A DNA stretch of 64,000 nucleotides from an uncultured Actinobaculum sp. (GCA_938020505.1 CALIHR010000051.1:1-64000); one strand, 5' to 3'; numbered from the stretch's first letter, positions 39,346-48,030 are shown. The notes: generated by a model from the letters alone, not told the origin. Numbers and translations: made by a program.

Positions 39346-39990
39346 TCACGTGCCCAACAACGTGAGAACGGCCGAAACCCGCCGGTGGACTTCGCTGTTG
39401 GCGTGCAGGCCGAGCTTCGCAAAGATTCTCTGGATGTGCTTTTCCACAGCCCCTTCTGAGACGACGAGGCGCTTGGCGATCGCCGAGTTCGTATGGCCCT
39501 CGGACATGAGCTCCAACACCTCGCGTTCGCGCGGCGTGAGGCTTGCGACGGGGTCGTTCCTGCGTCCGCGCCCCATCATCTGCGCGACCACTTCGGGATC
39601 GAGGACCATGCCGCCGTTGCCGACCCGATCGACGGCGTCGAGGAAGGAGTCGAGGTCGCTCACGCGATCCTTGAGCAGGTATCCGATCGAGCCGGAGCCC
39701 GAGGAGAGAAGCTCGGTGGCATAGCTGAGGACTATGTACTGGCTGAGCAGGAGAATGGGGGCGTCGGGCCACTCCTCGCGGATGCGGACAGCTGCGCGCA
39801 AGCCTTCGTCGGTGTGCGAGGGCGGCATTCGGATGTCGCTGACCGTCACGTCCGGCCGCAGGGCCAGGCACCGGGACACAAGTTCGTTCCCGGTGCTGAC
39901 TCCGCCGATGACTTCGTGTCCGCCTTCGTTCAGGATGAGGGTCAGCCCCTCCCTGAGCAGCACAGAATCGTCGGCTATCAGGATGCGCAT
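39346..39990 (-). CDS. NarL/LuxR-family response regulator
   Basis: A 214-residue two-component regulator. The receiver has Asp7-Asp8 and phospho-acceptor Asp52 in VTVSDIRMPP, with Lys in YLLKDRV. The C-terminal HTH starts LTPREREVLELMSEGHTNSA and contains VSEGAVEKHIQRIF. Its start overlaps the end of the upstream histidine kinase by 13 bases, so they are coupled. It is the only regulator beside two sensor kinases. Confidence 0.9.
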   Translation of the reverse strand: MRILIADDSVLLREGLTLILNEGGHEVIGGVSTGNELVSRCLALRPDVTVSDIRMPPSHTDEGLRAAVRIREEWPDAPILLLSQYIVLSYATELLSSGSGSIGYLLKDRVSDLDSFLDAVDRVGNGGMVLDPEVVAQMMGRGRRNDPVASLTPREREVLELMSEGHTNSAIAKRLVVSEGAVEKHIQRIFAKLGLHANSEVHRRVSAVLTLLGT

Positions 39991-41366
39991 GGAATCACCG
40001 CTTCGATCGTCGTTGGTCCGCCTGCCGGCGAGTCAATCTCAAGAGTACCGTCAACCGAACGCAAACGTTCCTCCAACCCCACAAGACCATGCCCCTTCGA
40101 CACATCAGCCCCGCCCACACCATCGTCAACCACCGACAAACGCAACACCCCGCCCGACACATCAATCGTCACCACAACAGAGGACGCACCCGCATGCTTA
40201 TTCACATTCACCAAACTCTCCGCCACCACATAATAAGCCGCCGACGCCACATGATCCGGAACAGCCGGAATACCCGCATGAACCGACACAGGAACCACCG
40301 ACCGAGCAGCCGCCTCCTGAACAGCGGCCACCAACCCCCGATCCACCAACACCGGAGGCGCAATCCCCCGCGACAGCTGACGCAACTCCGCCAACGTGTC
40401 CCGCGTCTGCGCCATCGCCTCATCCAAAATCTCCTGCGCCCTGACCGGATCACTGCCCGCCTGACGCCTCGCCCGAGCCAAATCCATATTCAACCGCACC
40501 AACCTCTGCTGCGGCCCGTCATGCAAATCCCGCTCCAACCTCCGCAACGCCGCACTCTCCGCCCGACGCCCCGCCTCACGCGACCGCGTCAACCGCTCAA
40601 TATCCGCCCGATCCCGAGCACGCCGCAACAACAACACATCAGCGAAAAGAAGCTGGAGCGTTGCAAGGCCCTTCATGACCGACGGAGCAGAGACCAGCAT
40701 GACAAGGCCGACGACAAAGGAAAGGAGGACGTCGAAAAGGAATGGGTGCGGGATGTCGAGAAGCTCTCCCAGTCCGTTGTTCCAGCTCTCGTTAATGTTC
40801 TCTACGATCGTAAGCGATATGGGCGCGGTCAAACCAGCCAGAATTGCGGCCACCCATGTGAGCGCCACGCACCAATTGAGGATCGTGATCGGGAACGAGC
40901 CGACAACCCACAGCACGTCGAGCCACGACTGCGGATCGCGCAACGGATACAGAAGCCTGCGGAACCAGTCCATGTCTCCCGGCGTCGGATAGAGGAAGCC
41001 GTCGTACGCGTTCTCCCTTTTGAAAAGGCGCAGGATGGGAGGAGAGGTTTTCTCCCCCGCAAACGCGCGGTTTATCCCGCGCTGGAGGACGGCGCCGGCT
41101 CTGGCCACCATGATTCCCGAGTAAAGGATGGGAAGGCCCACGAAGATGACGGTCAGCGACGCCCCCACGGCGCACAGGACGACGACGAGAATGAAAAGGA
41201 TGAGATGGGGAGGAAAGGCCAGAAGCATGTAACTCGCGTAGGCCGTCGTCCACCTGAAACGCATGGAAAGACTCTGACGCCGGCCATTGCCGCGGCCTTT
41301 TTCATTGCCTCGTTCCACAGCTTCAGCTGCTCTTTCCAAGTGTGAACGGATGTCGTTTGTAGTCAT
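39978..41366 (-). CDS. NarX-like sensor histidine kinase with polytopic sensor (partner of the regulator)
   Basis: A 462-residue kinase. The N-terminal sensor has about four hydrophobic segments (AYASYMLLAFPPHLILFILV and others), in the style of the PF13796 membrane sensor. The HisKA_3 box ALRRLERDLHDGPQQRLVRL carries the phospho-accepting His. The HATPase domain follows, with NVNKHAG (N-box) and GHGLVGLEERL (G-box). The last 215 or so codons lie in a block apparently identical in DNA to the next kinase, with G/T-ending codon use unlike the sensor half. It overlaps its response regulator, so it is the cognate kinase. Confidence 0.88.
   Translation of the reverse strand: MTTNDIRSHLERAAEAVERGNEKGRGNGRRQSLSMRFRWTTAYASYMLLAFPPHLILFILVVVLCAVGASLTVIFVGLPILYSGIMVARAGAVLQRGINRAFAGEKTSPPILRLFKRENAYDGFLYPTPGDMDWFRRLLYPLRDPQSWLDVLWVVGSFPITILNWCVALTWVAAILAGLTAPISLTIVENINESWNNGLGELLDIPHPFLFDVLLSFVVGLVMLVSAPSVMKGLATLQLLFADVLLLRRARDRADIERLTRSREAGRRAESAALRRLERDLHDGPQQRLVRLNMDLARARRQAGSDPVRAQEILDEAMAQTRDTLAELRQLSRGIAPPVLVDRGLVAAVQEAAARSVVPVSVHAGIPAVPDHVASAAYYVVAESLVNVNKHAGASSVVVTIDVSGGVLRLSVVDDGVGGADVSKGHGLVGLEERLRSVDGTLEIDSPAGGPTTIEAVIPCAS
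39998..40643 (-). repeat. 646-bp kinase-module repeat, copy A
   Basis: No difference is seen from bases 41545-42190 (offset 1547). It covers the HisKA_3 and HATPase domains and ends abruptly on both sides. A second shorter tract, 40906-40949, matches 42450-42493 with one mismatch. Confidence 0.92.
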
Positions 41367-41527
41367 GACTCTACTTTCCCCTGCCTGACGCCGTGCAAAC
41401 TATCCTGCGGCCCGGCCAATCGTCGTAGGGCCAGCTGGACACTTCTCCTGCAGCTTTCCAACGGATCTGCCGTGTGCATGGGGTCGCCCATTTTCAGCCG
41501 CCCTCTTCGCCGGCGCGCAACAGAGGG

Positions 41528-42907
41528 TCATGCGCACGGGATCGCCGCTTCGATCGTCGTTGGTCCGCCTGCCGGCGAGTCAATCTCAAGAGTACCGTCA
41601 ACCGAACGCAAACGTTCCTCCAACCCCACAAGACCATGCCCCTTCGACACATCAGCCCCGCCCACACCATCGTCAACCACCGACAAACGCAACACCCCGC
41701 CCGACACATCAATCGTCACCACAACAGAGGACGCACCCGCATGCTTATTCACATTCACCAAACTCTCCGCCACCACATAATAAGCCGCCGACGCCACATG
41801 ATCCGGAACAGCCGGAATACCCGCATGAACCGACACAGGAACCACCGACCGAGCAGCCGCCTCCTGAACAGCGGCCACCAACCCCCGATCCACCAACACC
41901 GGAGGCGCAATCCCCCGCGACAGCTGACGCAACTCCGCCAACGTGTCCCGCGTCTGCGCCATCGCCTCATCCAAAATCTCCTGCGCCCTGACCGGATCAC
42001 TGCCCGCCTGACGCCTCGCCCGAGCCAAATCCATATTCAACCGCACCAACCTCTGCTGCGGCCCGTCATGCAAATCCCGCTCCAACCTCCGCAACGCCGC
42101 ACTCTCCGCCCGACGCCCCGCCTCACGCGACCGCGTCAACCGCTCAATATCCGCCCGATCCCGAGCACGCCGCAACAACAACACATCAGCAATGTAAAAC
42201 TGAATCTTTCCACCGGCTTTGATCAGGTGCGGCCCGTAAATCATCAAAAGCAAACCGATGCAAAAACCCAAGGTTGCGTCGACGACGGGCGGGTAGGAAA
42301 CATTCGCCGATCCCGTGAAGCCGGTGTACTCGAGCCCTATCGCCTCAAAGACCAACAGGGTGATCGGCTGGGACAGGCCGATGGACGTCGCAAGGACCCA
42401 GGCAAACGCCGCGACCGCATTGCCGACGGCGATGGGAAACGAAACGAACACCCACAGCACGTCAAGCCACGACTGCGGATCGCGCAACGGATAGAAGAAA
42501 CTGATTATCTTCTTGCGACGCTCCGGCAGCGCGTAGACGAACTCTGGGCGCTCCGCGCCGACGGCCTTCTCATTGATGCGGCGTTGGGCGACGGCCCCGA
42601 GCCTGGCGACCATGACTCCCAGAAGCAGGATTGCCACGCCGCCGATCAAGGCCATCCCCGCCCCCAGAAACATCAGCACTGCGACGGCGATGAGCAAGCC
42701 CAGGTGGACGGGGACGGCCGCCACCATATACGCAGAGTAGGCTATCGCTCGCCCCAAACGCTTTCTGAACGTTTCACATTGTTCGACGTCGCTCGAATTT
42801 TCTGCGAAGTTCCGACGTTCGTCAGCGTCAATCATGTTTCTCGCGGCTGCATTGCGCGCGGGACCGCCGCTGGCGTTCAATGCCGGGGCCGTTTCGACAG
42901 TGCTCAT
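41528..42907 (-). CDS. Second NarX-like sensor histidine kinase (paralogue)
   Basis: A 459-residue paralogue from the ATG of MSTVETAPALNASGGP. The sensor half, about residues 1-240, differs from its neighbour except for a shared YPLRDPQSWLDVLWV segment. The HisKA_3 and HATPase half is the same 215-residue module, apparently identical at DNA level. It has no regulator gene of its own, so it may signal to the same NarL protein (inference). Its end is 161 bases upstream of the first kinase. Confidence 0.88.
   Translation of the reverse strand: MSTVETAPALNASGGPARNAAARNMIDADERRNFAENSSDVEQCETFRKRLGRAIAYSAYMVAAVPVHLGLLIAVAVLMFLGAGMALIGGVAILLLGVMVARLGAVAQRRINEKAVGAERPEFVYALPERRKKIISFFYPLRDPQSWLDVLWVFVSFPIAVGNAVAAFAWVLATSIGLSQPITLLVFEAIGLEYTGFTGSANVSYPPVVDATLGFCIGLLLMIYGPHLIKAGGKIQFYIADVLLLRRARDRADIERLTRSREAGRRAESAALRRLERDLHDGPQQRLVRLNMDLARARRQAGSDPVRAQEILDEAMAQTRDTLAELRQLSRGIAPPVLVDRGLVAAVQEAAARSVVPVSVHAGIPAVPDHVASAAYYVVAESLVNVNKHAGASSVVVTIDVSGGVLRLSVVDDGVGGADVSKGHGLVGLEERLRSVDGTLEIDSPAGGPTTIEAAIPCA
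41545..42190 (-). repeat. 646-bp kinase-module repeat, copy B
   Basis: Direct-repeat partner of 39998-40643, in the same orientation. Sense codons end mostly in G or T (TTG for Leu, GCG, CGG, GTG), while flanking genes prefer C-ending codons. This suggests a foreign or converted module. Confidence 0.92.
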
Positions 42908-43144
42908 GCGTTCAACTTTCCCACACTCTGCGCGATTCTCGTATCTTGCACCCTGGTCAATCGGGGTGAGGACAACCCGACAATGCGGGACCGCCGCATC
43001 AGGCGACGACCGGGACGGCGACCCGAGGTCGACCGGGACGTCGACAAGGACGCAGTCGGAACCGGAAGACCGAAGCGACGACCCCGCGGACGACCGGGGT
43101 GTCGATCCGGCGCCGGAGTATTCAACGTATGGGAAAATGTAGGC

Positions 43145-44317
43145 GTGCGCGATCTCAACCGCCTCCCCAAGGCACATCTTCACCTGCACTTCACGGGGTC
43201 GATGCGCGTGCACACCCTCGAGCGAATGGCCGCGGCCCAAGGCATACGCCTGCCCGAGGGGCTGACGGACAACGTTGCAATCGAGGTGCCTGCGGACCAG
43301 CGCGGGTGGTTCCGCTTCCAGCGCGCCTATGACGCGGCGCGGAAGACGGTCCGCAGCGAGGAGGCCATGCGCACCATCGTCCGAGAGGCCGCCGAGGACG
43401 ACGCCGCAGAAGGCTCGCGCCGCCTCGAGATCCAGATCGATCCGACGTCGTACGCGCCCTTCGTCGGCGGAATCACCCCGGCGCTCGAGATCGTCCTGGA
43501 CGAGGCCGCGGCCGCCAGCCGCGCGACCGGCGTGGACGTGGCCGTAATCGTCGCCGCCTCGCGCATCCGCCATCCTTTGGAAGCCCGCACCCTGGCCCGC
43601 CTGGCGGCCAAGTACGCCGGGGAAGGGGCGGGGGACGTCGTCGGCTTCGGCCTGTCCAACGACGAAAGGAGAGGCGTCACGTCCGAATGGGAGTCGGCGT
43701 TCCGCATCGCGCGAAAGGCGGGGCTGAGGGCGGTGCCCCACGGCGGAGAGCTGCTTGGCCCCGAACACCTGCGCGAAGTCCTCGACTTCCTCAAACCCAC
43801 GCGGCTGGGGCACGGCGTGCGCGCGGCGGAGAGCCCCGACGTCCTCAGGCAGGTCATCGACGAGGGCGTCGCCTTCGAGGTGTGCCCGGCGTCGAACGTC
43901 TCCCTGGGCGTCTATTCGGAGGCTTCGGGAGTGCCCGTTCGCACGCTCATGGACGCCGGCGCGACGATCGCTTTGGGCGCCGACGACCCGCTTCTTTTCC
44001 TCTCGCGCCTGACCGCCCAGTATGAGACGCTTCGCGAGCAGGGCTTCGACGACGCCGAACTCGCCGCCCTCGCCTCCTCGTCGGTGGAGGCGAGCTTCGC
44101 CGACGAGGCGTCCAAGCGCGCGTGGAAAGCAGAGATCCAGGATTGGCTGGCCGCAGACCCTTCGAATGAAACAGAGCCTTTGAACGACGCGGACCCTTCG
44201 AGTGAAGACGACGCGGAGGCGGACGGCGCCCGAAGCGAAACGGCGCACACTCCCGAGGAAGAGGCGAAGCGCCGAAAGGCCGCGAGGCCGAATCAGGTCA
44301 ATCCAAGCCGCCGATAA
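43145..44317 (+). CDS. add: Adenosine deaminase-family protein
   Basis: Deaminates adenosine or a related purine for salvage. The 390-residue protein has the zinc motif HLHLHFTGSM, PHGGELLG with the catalytic Glu, LGHGVRAAE, CPASNVSLG and the zinc Asp pair in ALGADDPLLF. It begins at a GTG (VRDLNRLPKAHLH); the start codon is not certain. The last 55 residues are an acidic, disordered extension (many Asp, Glu, Ser) not typical of the family. Its last 20 bases overlap the convergent murB gene. Close relatives may deaminate adenine or guanosine derivatives, so substrate is inferred. Confidence 0.85.
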   Translation: MRDLNRLPKAHLHLHFTGSMRVHTLERMAAAQGIRLPEGLTDNVAIEVPADQRGWFRFQRAYDAARKTVRSEEAMRTIVREAAEDDAAEGSRRLEIQIDPTSYAPFVGGITPALEIVLDEAAAASRATGVDVAVIVAASRIRHPLEARTLARLAAKYAGEGAGDVVGFGLSNDERRGVTSEWESAFRIARKAGLRAVPHGGELLGPEHLREVLDFLKPTRLGHGVRAAESPDVLRQVIDEGVAFEVCPASNVSLGVYSEASGVPVRTLMDAGATIALGADDPLLFLSRLTAQYETLREQGFDDAELAALASSSVEASFADEASKRAWKAEIQDWLAADPSNETEPLNDADPSSEDDAEADGARSETAHTPEEEAKRRKAARPNQVNPSRR

Positions 44318-45416
44318 TCGTCGGCTCGGCCTCCAGGGCCACGCCGTAGGCTTCACGCACGCCGTCGCGAATGGTTCGCGCCAGCTCCCGCATCTGGGCG
44401 CCCGTCGCTCCCCCGCGGTTCGTCAAGGCGAGCGCGTGCTTGGTCGAGAGCGCCGCGGGCCCCGGCATTCCGTAGCCGGCCGGGAATCCCGCGTGGTCGA
44501 TGAGCCATGCCGCAGAGGTTTTCACCTGCCCCTCGACTCGCGGGGCGGCCGCGCTGAGGACGGTGCGGCCGCCGTCGCGCAGCCCGTGCCTCGGGGCGTC
44601 GTCCGGCAGCCGGGCGGCCTGGGCCTCGCTCAAGACGGGGTTGGTGAAGAACGAGCCGGCCGAGTAGGTGTCTCGATCGGCGTCGTCCAGAACCATGCCC
44701 TTGGACCGGCGAAGCTCAAGAACCGCGTCGCGCACAGCGACCGAAGGCACGCGATCGCCCGGCTGCACGCCGAGCAGCCGGGCGAGCTGAGAGTATTGAA
44801 CGGGTGCGGAAAGCGAGGCGATCCTCAGCTGGAAATCGACGTCGAGCACGATGTGCCGCGGGCTGGGACCCCACCCTTCCTTCAGGCTCTTCTTGACGGC
44901 GGACGTCCGGTAGCCGAATTCCAACTGGGAGAAAGAAAGGTAGCCGACCCTGCCAGTCGCGCGGTCGTAAACGCGGACTCCGGCGATCGATCCGCCCGCT
45001 TCCTGCCCGTAGGCGCCGATGTTCTGGACCGGGGCCGCTCCCACCGTTCCGGGGATTCCGGAGAGCGCCTCGACTCCCATCCACTCGTTGGCGATCGTGT
45101 GGACCACGAAATCGTCCCACGGGGTTCCGGCGCTCACCCGAAGGTTGGCCCCCTCGCACCCCCCTTCTTGCCTGAGGGCGACGCTTTGGCGCGCGTCGCG
45201 CACGACGACGCCGGGAAAGCGGCCGTCGGCGGCCAAGACGTTCGAGCCGCCGCCGAGAACCATGACGGGGACGCCTTCGGCGTCGGCCTCGCGGACCGTC
45301 TCGACGATCTCCCTCTCGCTCGACGCCTCGACTAGGCGGTCGAAGGAGCCTCCCACGGCGAAGGTTGTCAGCTCGGCAAAAGAACTGGCGCCGATTCTAG
45401 CCCGGGCGGCGGGCAC
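44298..45416 (-). CDS. murB: UDP-N-acetylenolpyruvoylglucosamine reductase
   Basis: FAD enzyme that reduces UDP-GlcNAc-enolpyruvate to UDP-MurNAc in cell-wall synthesis. It shows TTFAVGGSF, GGGSNVLAADGRFPGVVV, GIPGTVGAAPVQNIGAYGQE, the catalytic-serine motif AGSFFTNPVL and KTSAAWLIDHAGF. The start is uncertain: the nearest plausible codon before the conserved domain is GTG at 45416 (372 residues), and longer in-frame starts up to 45548 exist. No clear ribosome site decides. It is convergent with and overlaps the deaminase. Confidence 0.93.
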   Translation of the reverse strand: MPAARARIGASSFAELTTFAVGGSFDRLVEASSEREIVETVREADAEGVPVMVLGGGSNVLAADGRFPGVVVRDARQSVALRQEGGCEGANLRVSAGTPWDDFVVHTIANEWMGVEALSGIPGTVGAAPVQNIGAYGQEAGGSIAGVRVYDRATGRVGYLSFSQLEFGYRTSAVKKSLKEGWGPSPRHIVLDVDFQLRIASLSAPVQYSQLARLLGVQPGDRVPSVAVRDAVLELRRSKGMVLDDADRDTYSAGSFFTNPVLSEAQAARLPDDAPRHGLRDGGRTVLSAAAPRVEGQVKTSAAWLIDHAGFPAGYGMPGPAALSTKHALALTNRGGATGAQMRELARTIRDGVREAYGVALEAEPTIIGGLD

Positions 45417-45544
45417 GGGCGCCGAAGGGACGGGAGGGACTGCTGAATGCTCTGGAACGCTGCAACTCACGGGCTGAGCATACCAAGAGACGGCGCCCGA
45501 CGAGGCGGCAGGCGCAGCCAAGCGGCATCGCGACGCCGAAAGGG

Positions 45545-46540
45545 TCAACTTGCCTTGAACACCTTGTCAATCTCATAGATCCAAAATTTGAAGAGGGTCG
45601 CGCGCCCGTCCAGTTTCCCGAAATCAAAGTAGATCTTGCCTCGGGTGAAGGCTGGGTCCATTCGAAAGTAAATCCACCCTTCGACGCTTCTTCCCGGCTC
45701 GAGTTTCCTTTCCATTGTCAACGCGCCGGGCTTGACATTCGGATGAAGGCTGACCGCTTCGCCTTCACACTTCAGTTTCTGGTCCACGAACAGGAACTTG
45801 ACGTCTTTGAGATCGAGGTTTGTCATCAACCTGTTCGTCAGGCGAAGTTTGAAGCCCACAAACTTCGCGGGTTTGGAAGGGTTCTCTGAGTATCCCGGTC
45901 TGTGCGAGGCTTTGAGGCGCCCGAGGGCGTTCGGATCGAAGTCCAGCACCTGCACCGCAAGCGGGCCGCCCACGTAGGCCTCTCCCTCTTTATACGTCCG
46001 CGGCGCCCTGCTAACGTCCTCGCAGTAGCCCCCGTCGACCGGATTGGTGCGAGCCGTGGATTCGGGAGCGGAGTTCTCCTCTTCTTCCTCCGAATCCGAA
46101 GAAGGGGGCGACGCCGAAAGCGTGGGGATCGGGATCCGCGGAGGAAGGGGGGCGGGGCCGCTCTCTTGAAACGCGCCCGCAGCCCACAGATGCGCCGTCA
46201 CGAGGACGAAGACCGCGCAAGCGGTGGCAATCCAGAAGGTCGCCGATCGCTTCCCTTGCGCATGCTCTTCCGAGCGTTCTCCTTGCCCTTCCGAGCGCTC
46301 CTCTGAATCGGAGCCCTCGTTTTCGCCCTCTGCGGATGACTCTGCGGCGGGTTCCGCTGCAGTTTCGCCGGTCGATTCGACGTTCCCGCCCGGGACGGGG
46401 CTCTTCTCACGAGGCGCCGGGTTGTCTTGAGACTCCGGCGGCTTCGGGGCCCCTTCCTCCGGCGCCGCGTCTTCCCGGGGCTCCGGCTTGCCGTGATGCT
46501 CCGGATTCTCCTCGTGAGACGCCGGGTTCTCCCGAGACAT
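45545..46540 (-). CDS. Membrane-anchored surface protein with acidic tail (copy 1)
   Basis: A 331-residue protein. Residues 1-100 are a Glu/Pro/Ser-rich cytoplasmic tail with no hydrophobic segment. One transmembrane helix lies at about 103-125, then a Ser/Pro linker and an external domain of about 170 residues. The external part reads AVQVLDFDPNALGRLKASHR, FVGFKLRLTNR and PGRSVEGWIYFRMD. The last is similar to DUF4352/telokin-like immunoglobulin-fold proteins that close with an EGWIYF-type strand. Copy 2 is adjacent. Function unknown; the ATG start is clear. Confidence 0.65.
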   Translation of the reverse strand: MSRENPASHEENPEHHGKPEPREDAAPEEGAPKPPESQDNPAPREKSPVPGGNVESTGETAAEPAAESSAEGENEGSDSEERSEGQGERSEEHAQGKRSATFWIATACAVFVLVTAHLWAAGAFQESGPAPLPPRIPIPTLSASPPSSDSEEEEENSAPESTARTNPVDGGYCEDVSRAPRTYKEGEAYVGGPLAVQVLDFDPNALGRLKASHRPGYSENPSKPAKFVGFKLRLTNRLMTNLDLKDVKFLFVDQKLKCEGEAVSLHPNVKPGALTMERKLEPGRSVEGWIYFRMDPAFTRGKIYFDFGKLDGRATLFKFWIYEIDKVFKAS

Positions 46541-46567
46541 CGCTCTCCCTTCTCCACAAAGCCCGCA

Positions 46568-47431
46568 TTAACCTACGGGTTCGTCAATCCTGTAGTAGTT
46601 CGGCTCTCCATCGCGGCTGCCGCTGTAGGCCATATTGCTGAAGTAGATTTTGGCTTTTCCGAAGGGCTCCTCGACCCAAAAGTAGATCCAGCCCTCCATC
46701 GGCTGCCCTGCAAAGAGTTCCTCGCCCGGAAAAAGCAACCCGGGGTTTCGTTCGTCCTTGTAGTGGAGATAATACGCAAGCTTGTTGCTGTCCTTCTCGA
46801 TGTTGAGGCCTATCCGCCGATTCCTCTGGCCAACCAATAGGACCTTGGGGTCGTCGAGAGTCATATACTGTTTGTTTCTCAACGAAAACTGAAGTTTGAC
46901 CCCGACGTATCTTCCTCGATGCGACGCCACCAGGGAGGGAACGTCCGTTTCCACCGCTTTGACCTGTTCCTCGGCGTTCGGGTTGAACTCCAACACCCGC
47001 ACCGCGACGTCCCCGCCTACGTGCGCATCGCCGTCTTTGACCGCAGGCGCAACGTTGAAGCCGACGCTTTCGAGGGGGTCCTTCAAGGGATTCGCGGGCG
47101 AGGGCATGACGGAAGGGCGCACGGTGGCAGGGGCCGGGGGAGGCGTCGAAGAGCCGGCCTCCGGTTCGGAGTCAAAAACGCCCGTCATCCACAAAGTTCC
47201 GGCAATCGAACCTAAGGCTGCAAGCGCCGTCAGGGCGGCGACCGCGGGCCGTCTTGCCATTCGTCGCGGGCGCGAGCTCTCTGAGGCGTCTGGCGAATCG
47301 CTTTCCTCCGAGCGCCCCGACTGTTCGGACGCCGATCTCGCCTCGCCCTCAGACGCCGATGCCGCCTTCTCTTCGGAAGCCGAGCTGGTGGCCTCTTCTT
47401 CGGACGCTGACTTCGTCTCTTCTTCCGGCAT
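46568..47431 (-). CDS. Membrane-anchored surface protein with acidic tail (copy 2)
   Basis: A paralogue of about 287 residues from the ATG of MPEEETKSASEEE, with GAGGCGAGACAG upstream; an earlier ATG at 47467 adds 12 residues. The N-terminal tail has repeated SASEEE/ASEEKAASASE units. A basic patch, PRRMARRP, precedes one transmembrane helix near 66-84. The external domain has AVRVLEFNPNAEEQVKAVET, YVGVKLQFSLR and GQPMEGWIYFWVEE, matching copy 1. Copy 1 begins 27 bases downstream, so the two form an operon. Function unknown. Confidence 0.65.
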   Translation of the reverse strand: MPEEETKSASEEEATSSASEEKAASASEGEARSASEQSGRSEESDSPDASESSRPRRMARRPAVAALTALAALGSIAGTLWMTGVFDSEPEAGSSTPPPAPATVRPSVMPSPANPLKDPLESVGFNVAPAVKDGDAHVGGDVAVRVLEFNPNAEEQVKAVETDVPSLVASHRGRYVGVKLQFSLRNKQYMTLDDPKVLLVGQRNRRIGLNIEKDSNKLAYYLHYKDERNPGLLFPGEELFAGQPMEGWIYFWVEEPFGKAKIYFSNMAYSGSRDGEPNYYRIDEPVG

Positions 47432-47593
47432 CTGTCTCGCCTCAACTTTCCGCTGACTTTTCAACATTGCGACGTTGTGAGCCTACCCCGCTGTTTTCGA
47501 AGAGTAAAGGCATTGGCGTCCGACCGAATGACTTACACATCCGAAAGCACATCCGGGCGAAGCCAGCGCGAAGCCGCCCCGTGCGCATAGCAA

Positions 47594-47619
47594 AAGCCCG
47601 CGGCCAAAGCCGCGGGCTT
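47594..47619 (-). terminator. Terminator downstream of rpmG
   Basis: AAGCCCGCGGC (47594-47604) and GCCGCGGGCTT (47609-47619) form an 11-base stem with a CAAA loop. On the minus strand it is followed by TTTTGC, a short T-run. It is placed 22 bases past the rpmG stop. Confidence 0.85.
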
Positions 47620-47640
47620 CAATCTGCGAGGGCAGAGCGA

Positions 47641-47811
47641 TCAGCGAGTCTCGCGATGAGACGTCGACTTGTTGCACCTCGGACAGTACTTCTTCAGCTG
47701 AAGACGATCCGGCGTATTGCGACGGTTCTTCTTCGTGATGTAGTTGCGCTCCTTGCAGTCCTCGCAGGCGAGGGTGATCTTGGGGCGAACATCCTGAGAC
47801 TTGCTAGCCAC
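47641..47811 (-). CDS. rpmG: 50S ribosomal protein L33, zinc-binding form
   Basis: A 56-residue protein starting at GTG (VASKSQDVRPKITLACEDCK). It carries two CxxC pairs (Cys16/Cys19 and Cys43/Cys46 in CPRCN), the zinc-ribbon form of L33. It lies just downstream of tRNA-Met and is probably co-transcribed with the three tRNAs. It is too short to be called by a 60-residue cutoff, but the family match is clear. Confidence 0.95.
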   Translation of the reverse strand: MASKSQDVRPKITLACEDCKERNYITKKNRRNTPDRLQLKKYCPRCNKSTSHRETR

Positions 47812-47861
47812 TTTCTAACTCCTCTTGTTTTGTCAACAAAGCGAGGGCCGCTTCGCGACCG

Positions 47862-47935
47862 TAGCGGGGGCGGGGCTTGAACCCGCGACCTCACGATTAT
47901 GAGTCGTGCGCTCTGACCAGCTGAGCTACCCCGCC
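47862..47935 (-). tRNA. tRNA-Met (anticodon CAT)
   Basis: A 74-base cloverleaf. Acceptor GGCGGGG pairs with CCCCGCT (one G-U), the D-loop is GCTCAGCTGGTCAGAGC, the anticodon loop CTCATAA, and the T-arm GCGGGTTCAAGCCCCGC. The first pair G-U and general form fit an elongator Met rather than an initiator. CCA is not encoded. Confidence 0.93.
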
Positions 47936-47957
47936 GCATCTCACCTCGCGGTGATTG

Positions 47958-48030
47958 AGCCCCGAAAGGGAATCGAACCCTTGACCTTCTCCTTACCATG
48001 GAGACGCTCTGCCGACTGAGCTATCGGGGC
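47958..48030 (-). tRNA. tRNA-Thr (anticodon GGT)
   Basis: A 73-base cloverleaf. Acceptor GCCCCGA pairs with TCGGGGC, the D-arm is GCTCAGTCGGCAGAGC, the anticodon stem-loop TCTCCATGGTAAGGAGA shows GGT, and the T-arm is AAGGGTTCGATTCCCTT. It lies 22 bases upstream of tRNA-Met on the same strand. Confidence 0.95.

Noticed and set aside
39998..42190. Insertion sequence or transposon
   Set aside because: The identical blocks are kinase-coding with no terminal inverted repeats or transposase.
41474..43144. Upstream extension of the adenosine deaminase frame over the second kinase
   Set aside because: It is antisense to the kinase, and the deaminase family starts near HLHLHFTGSM.
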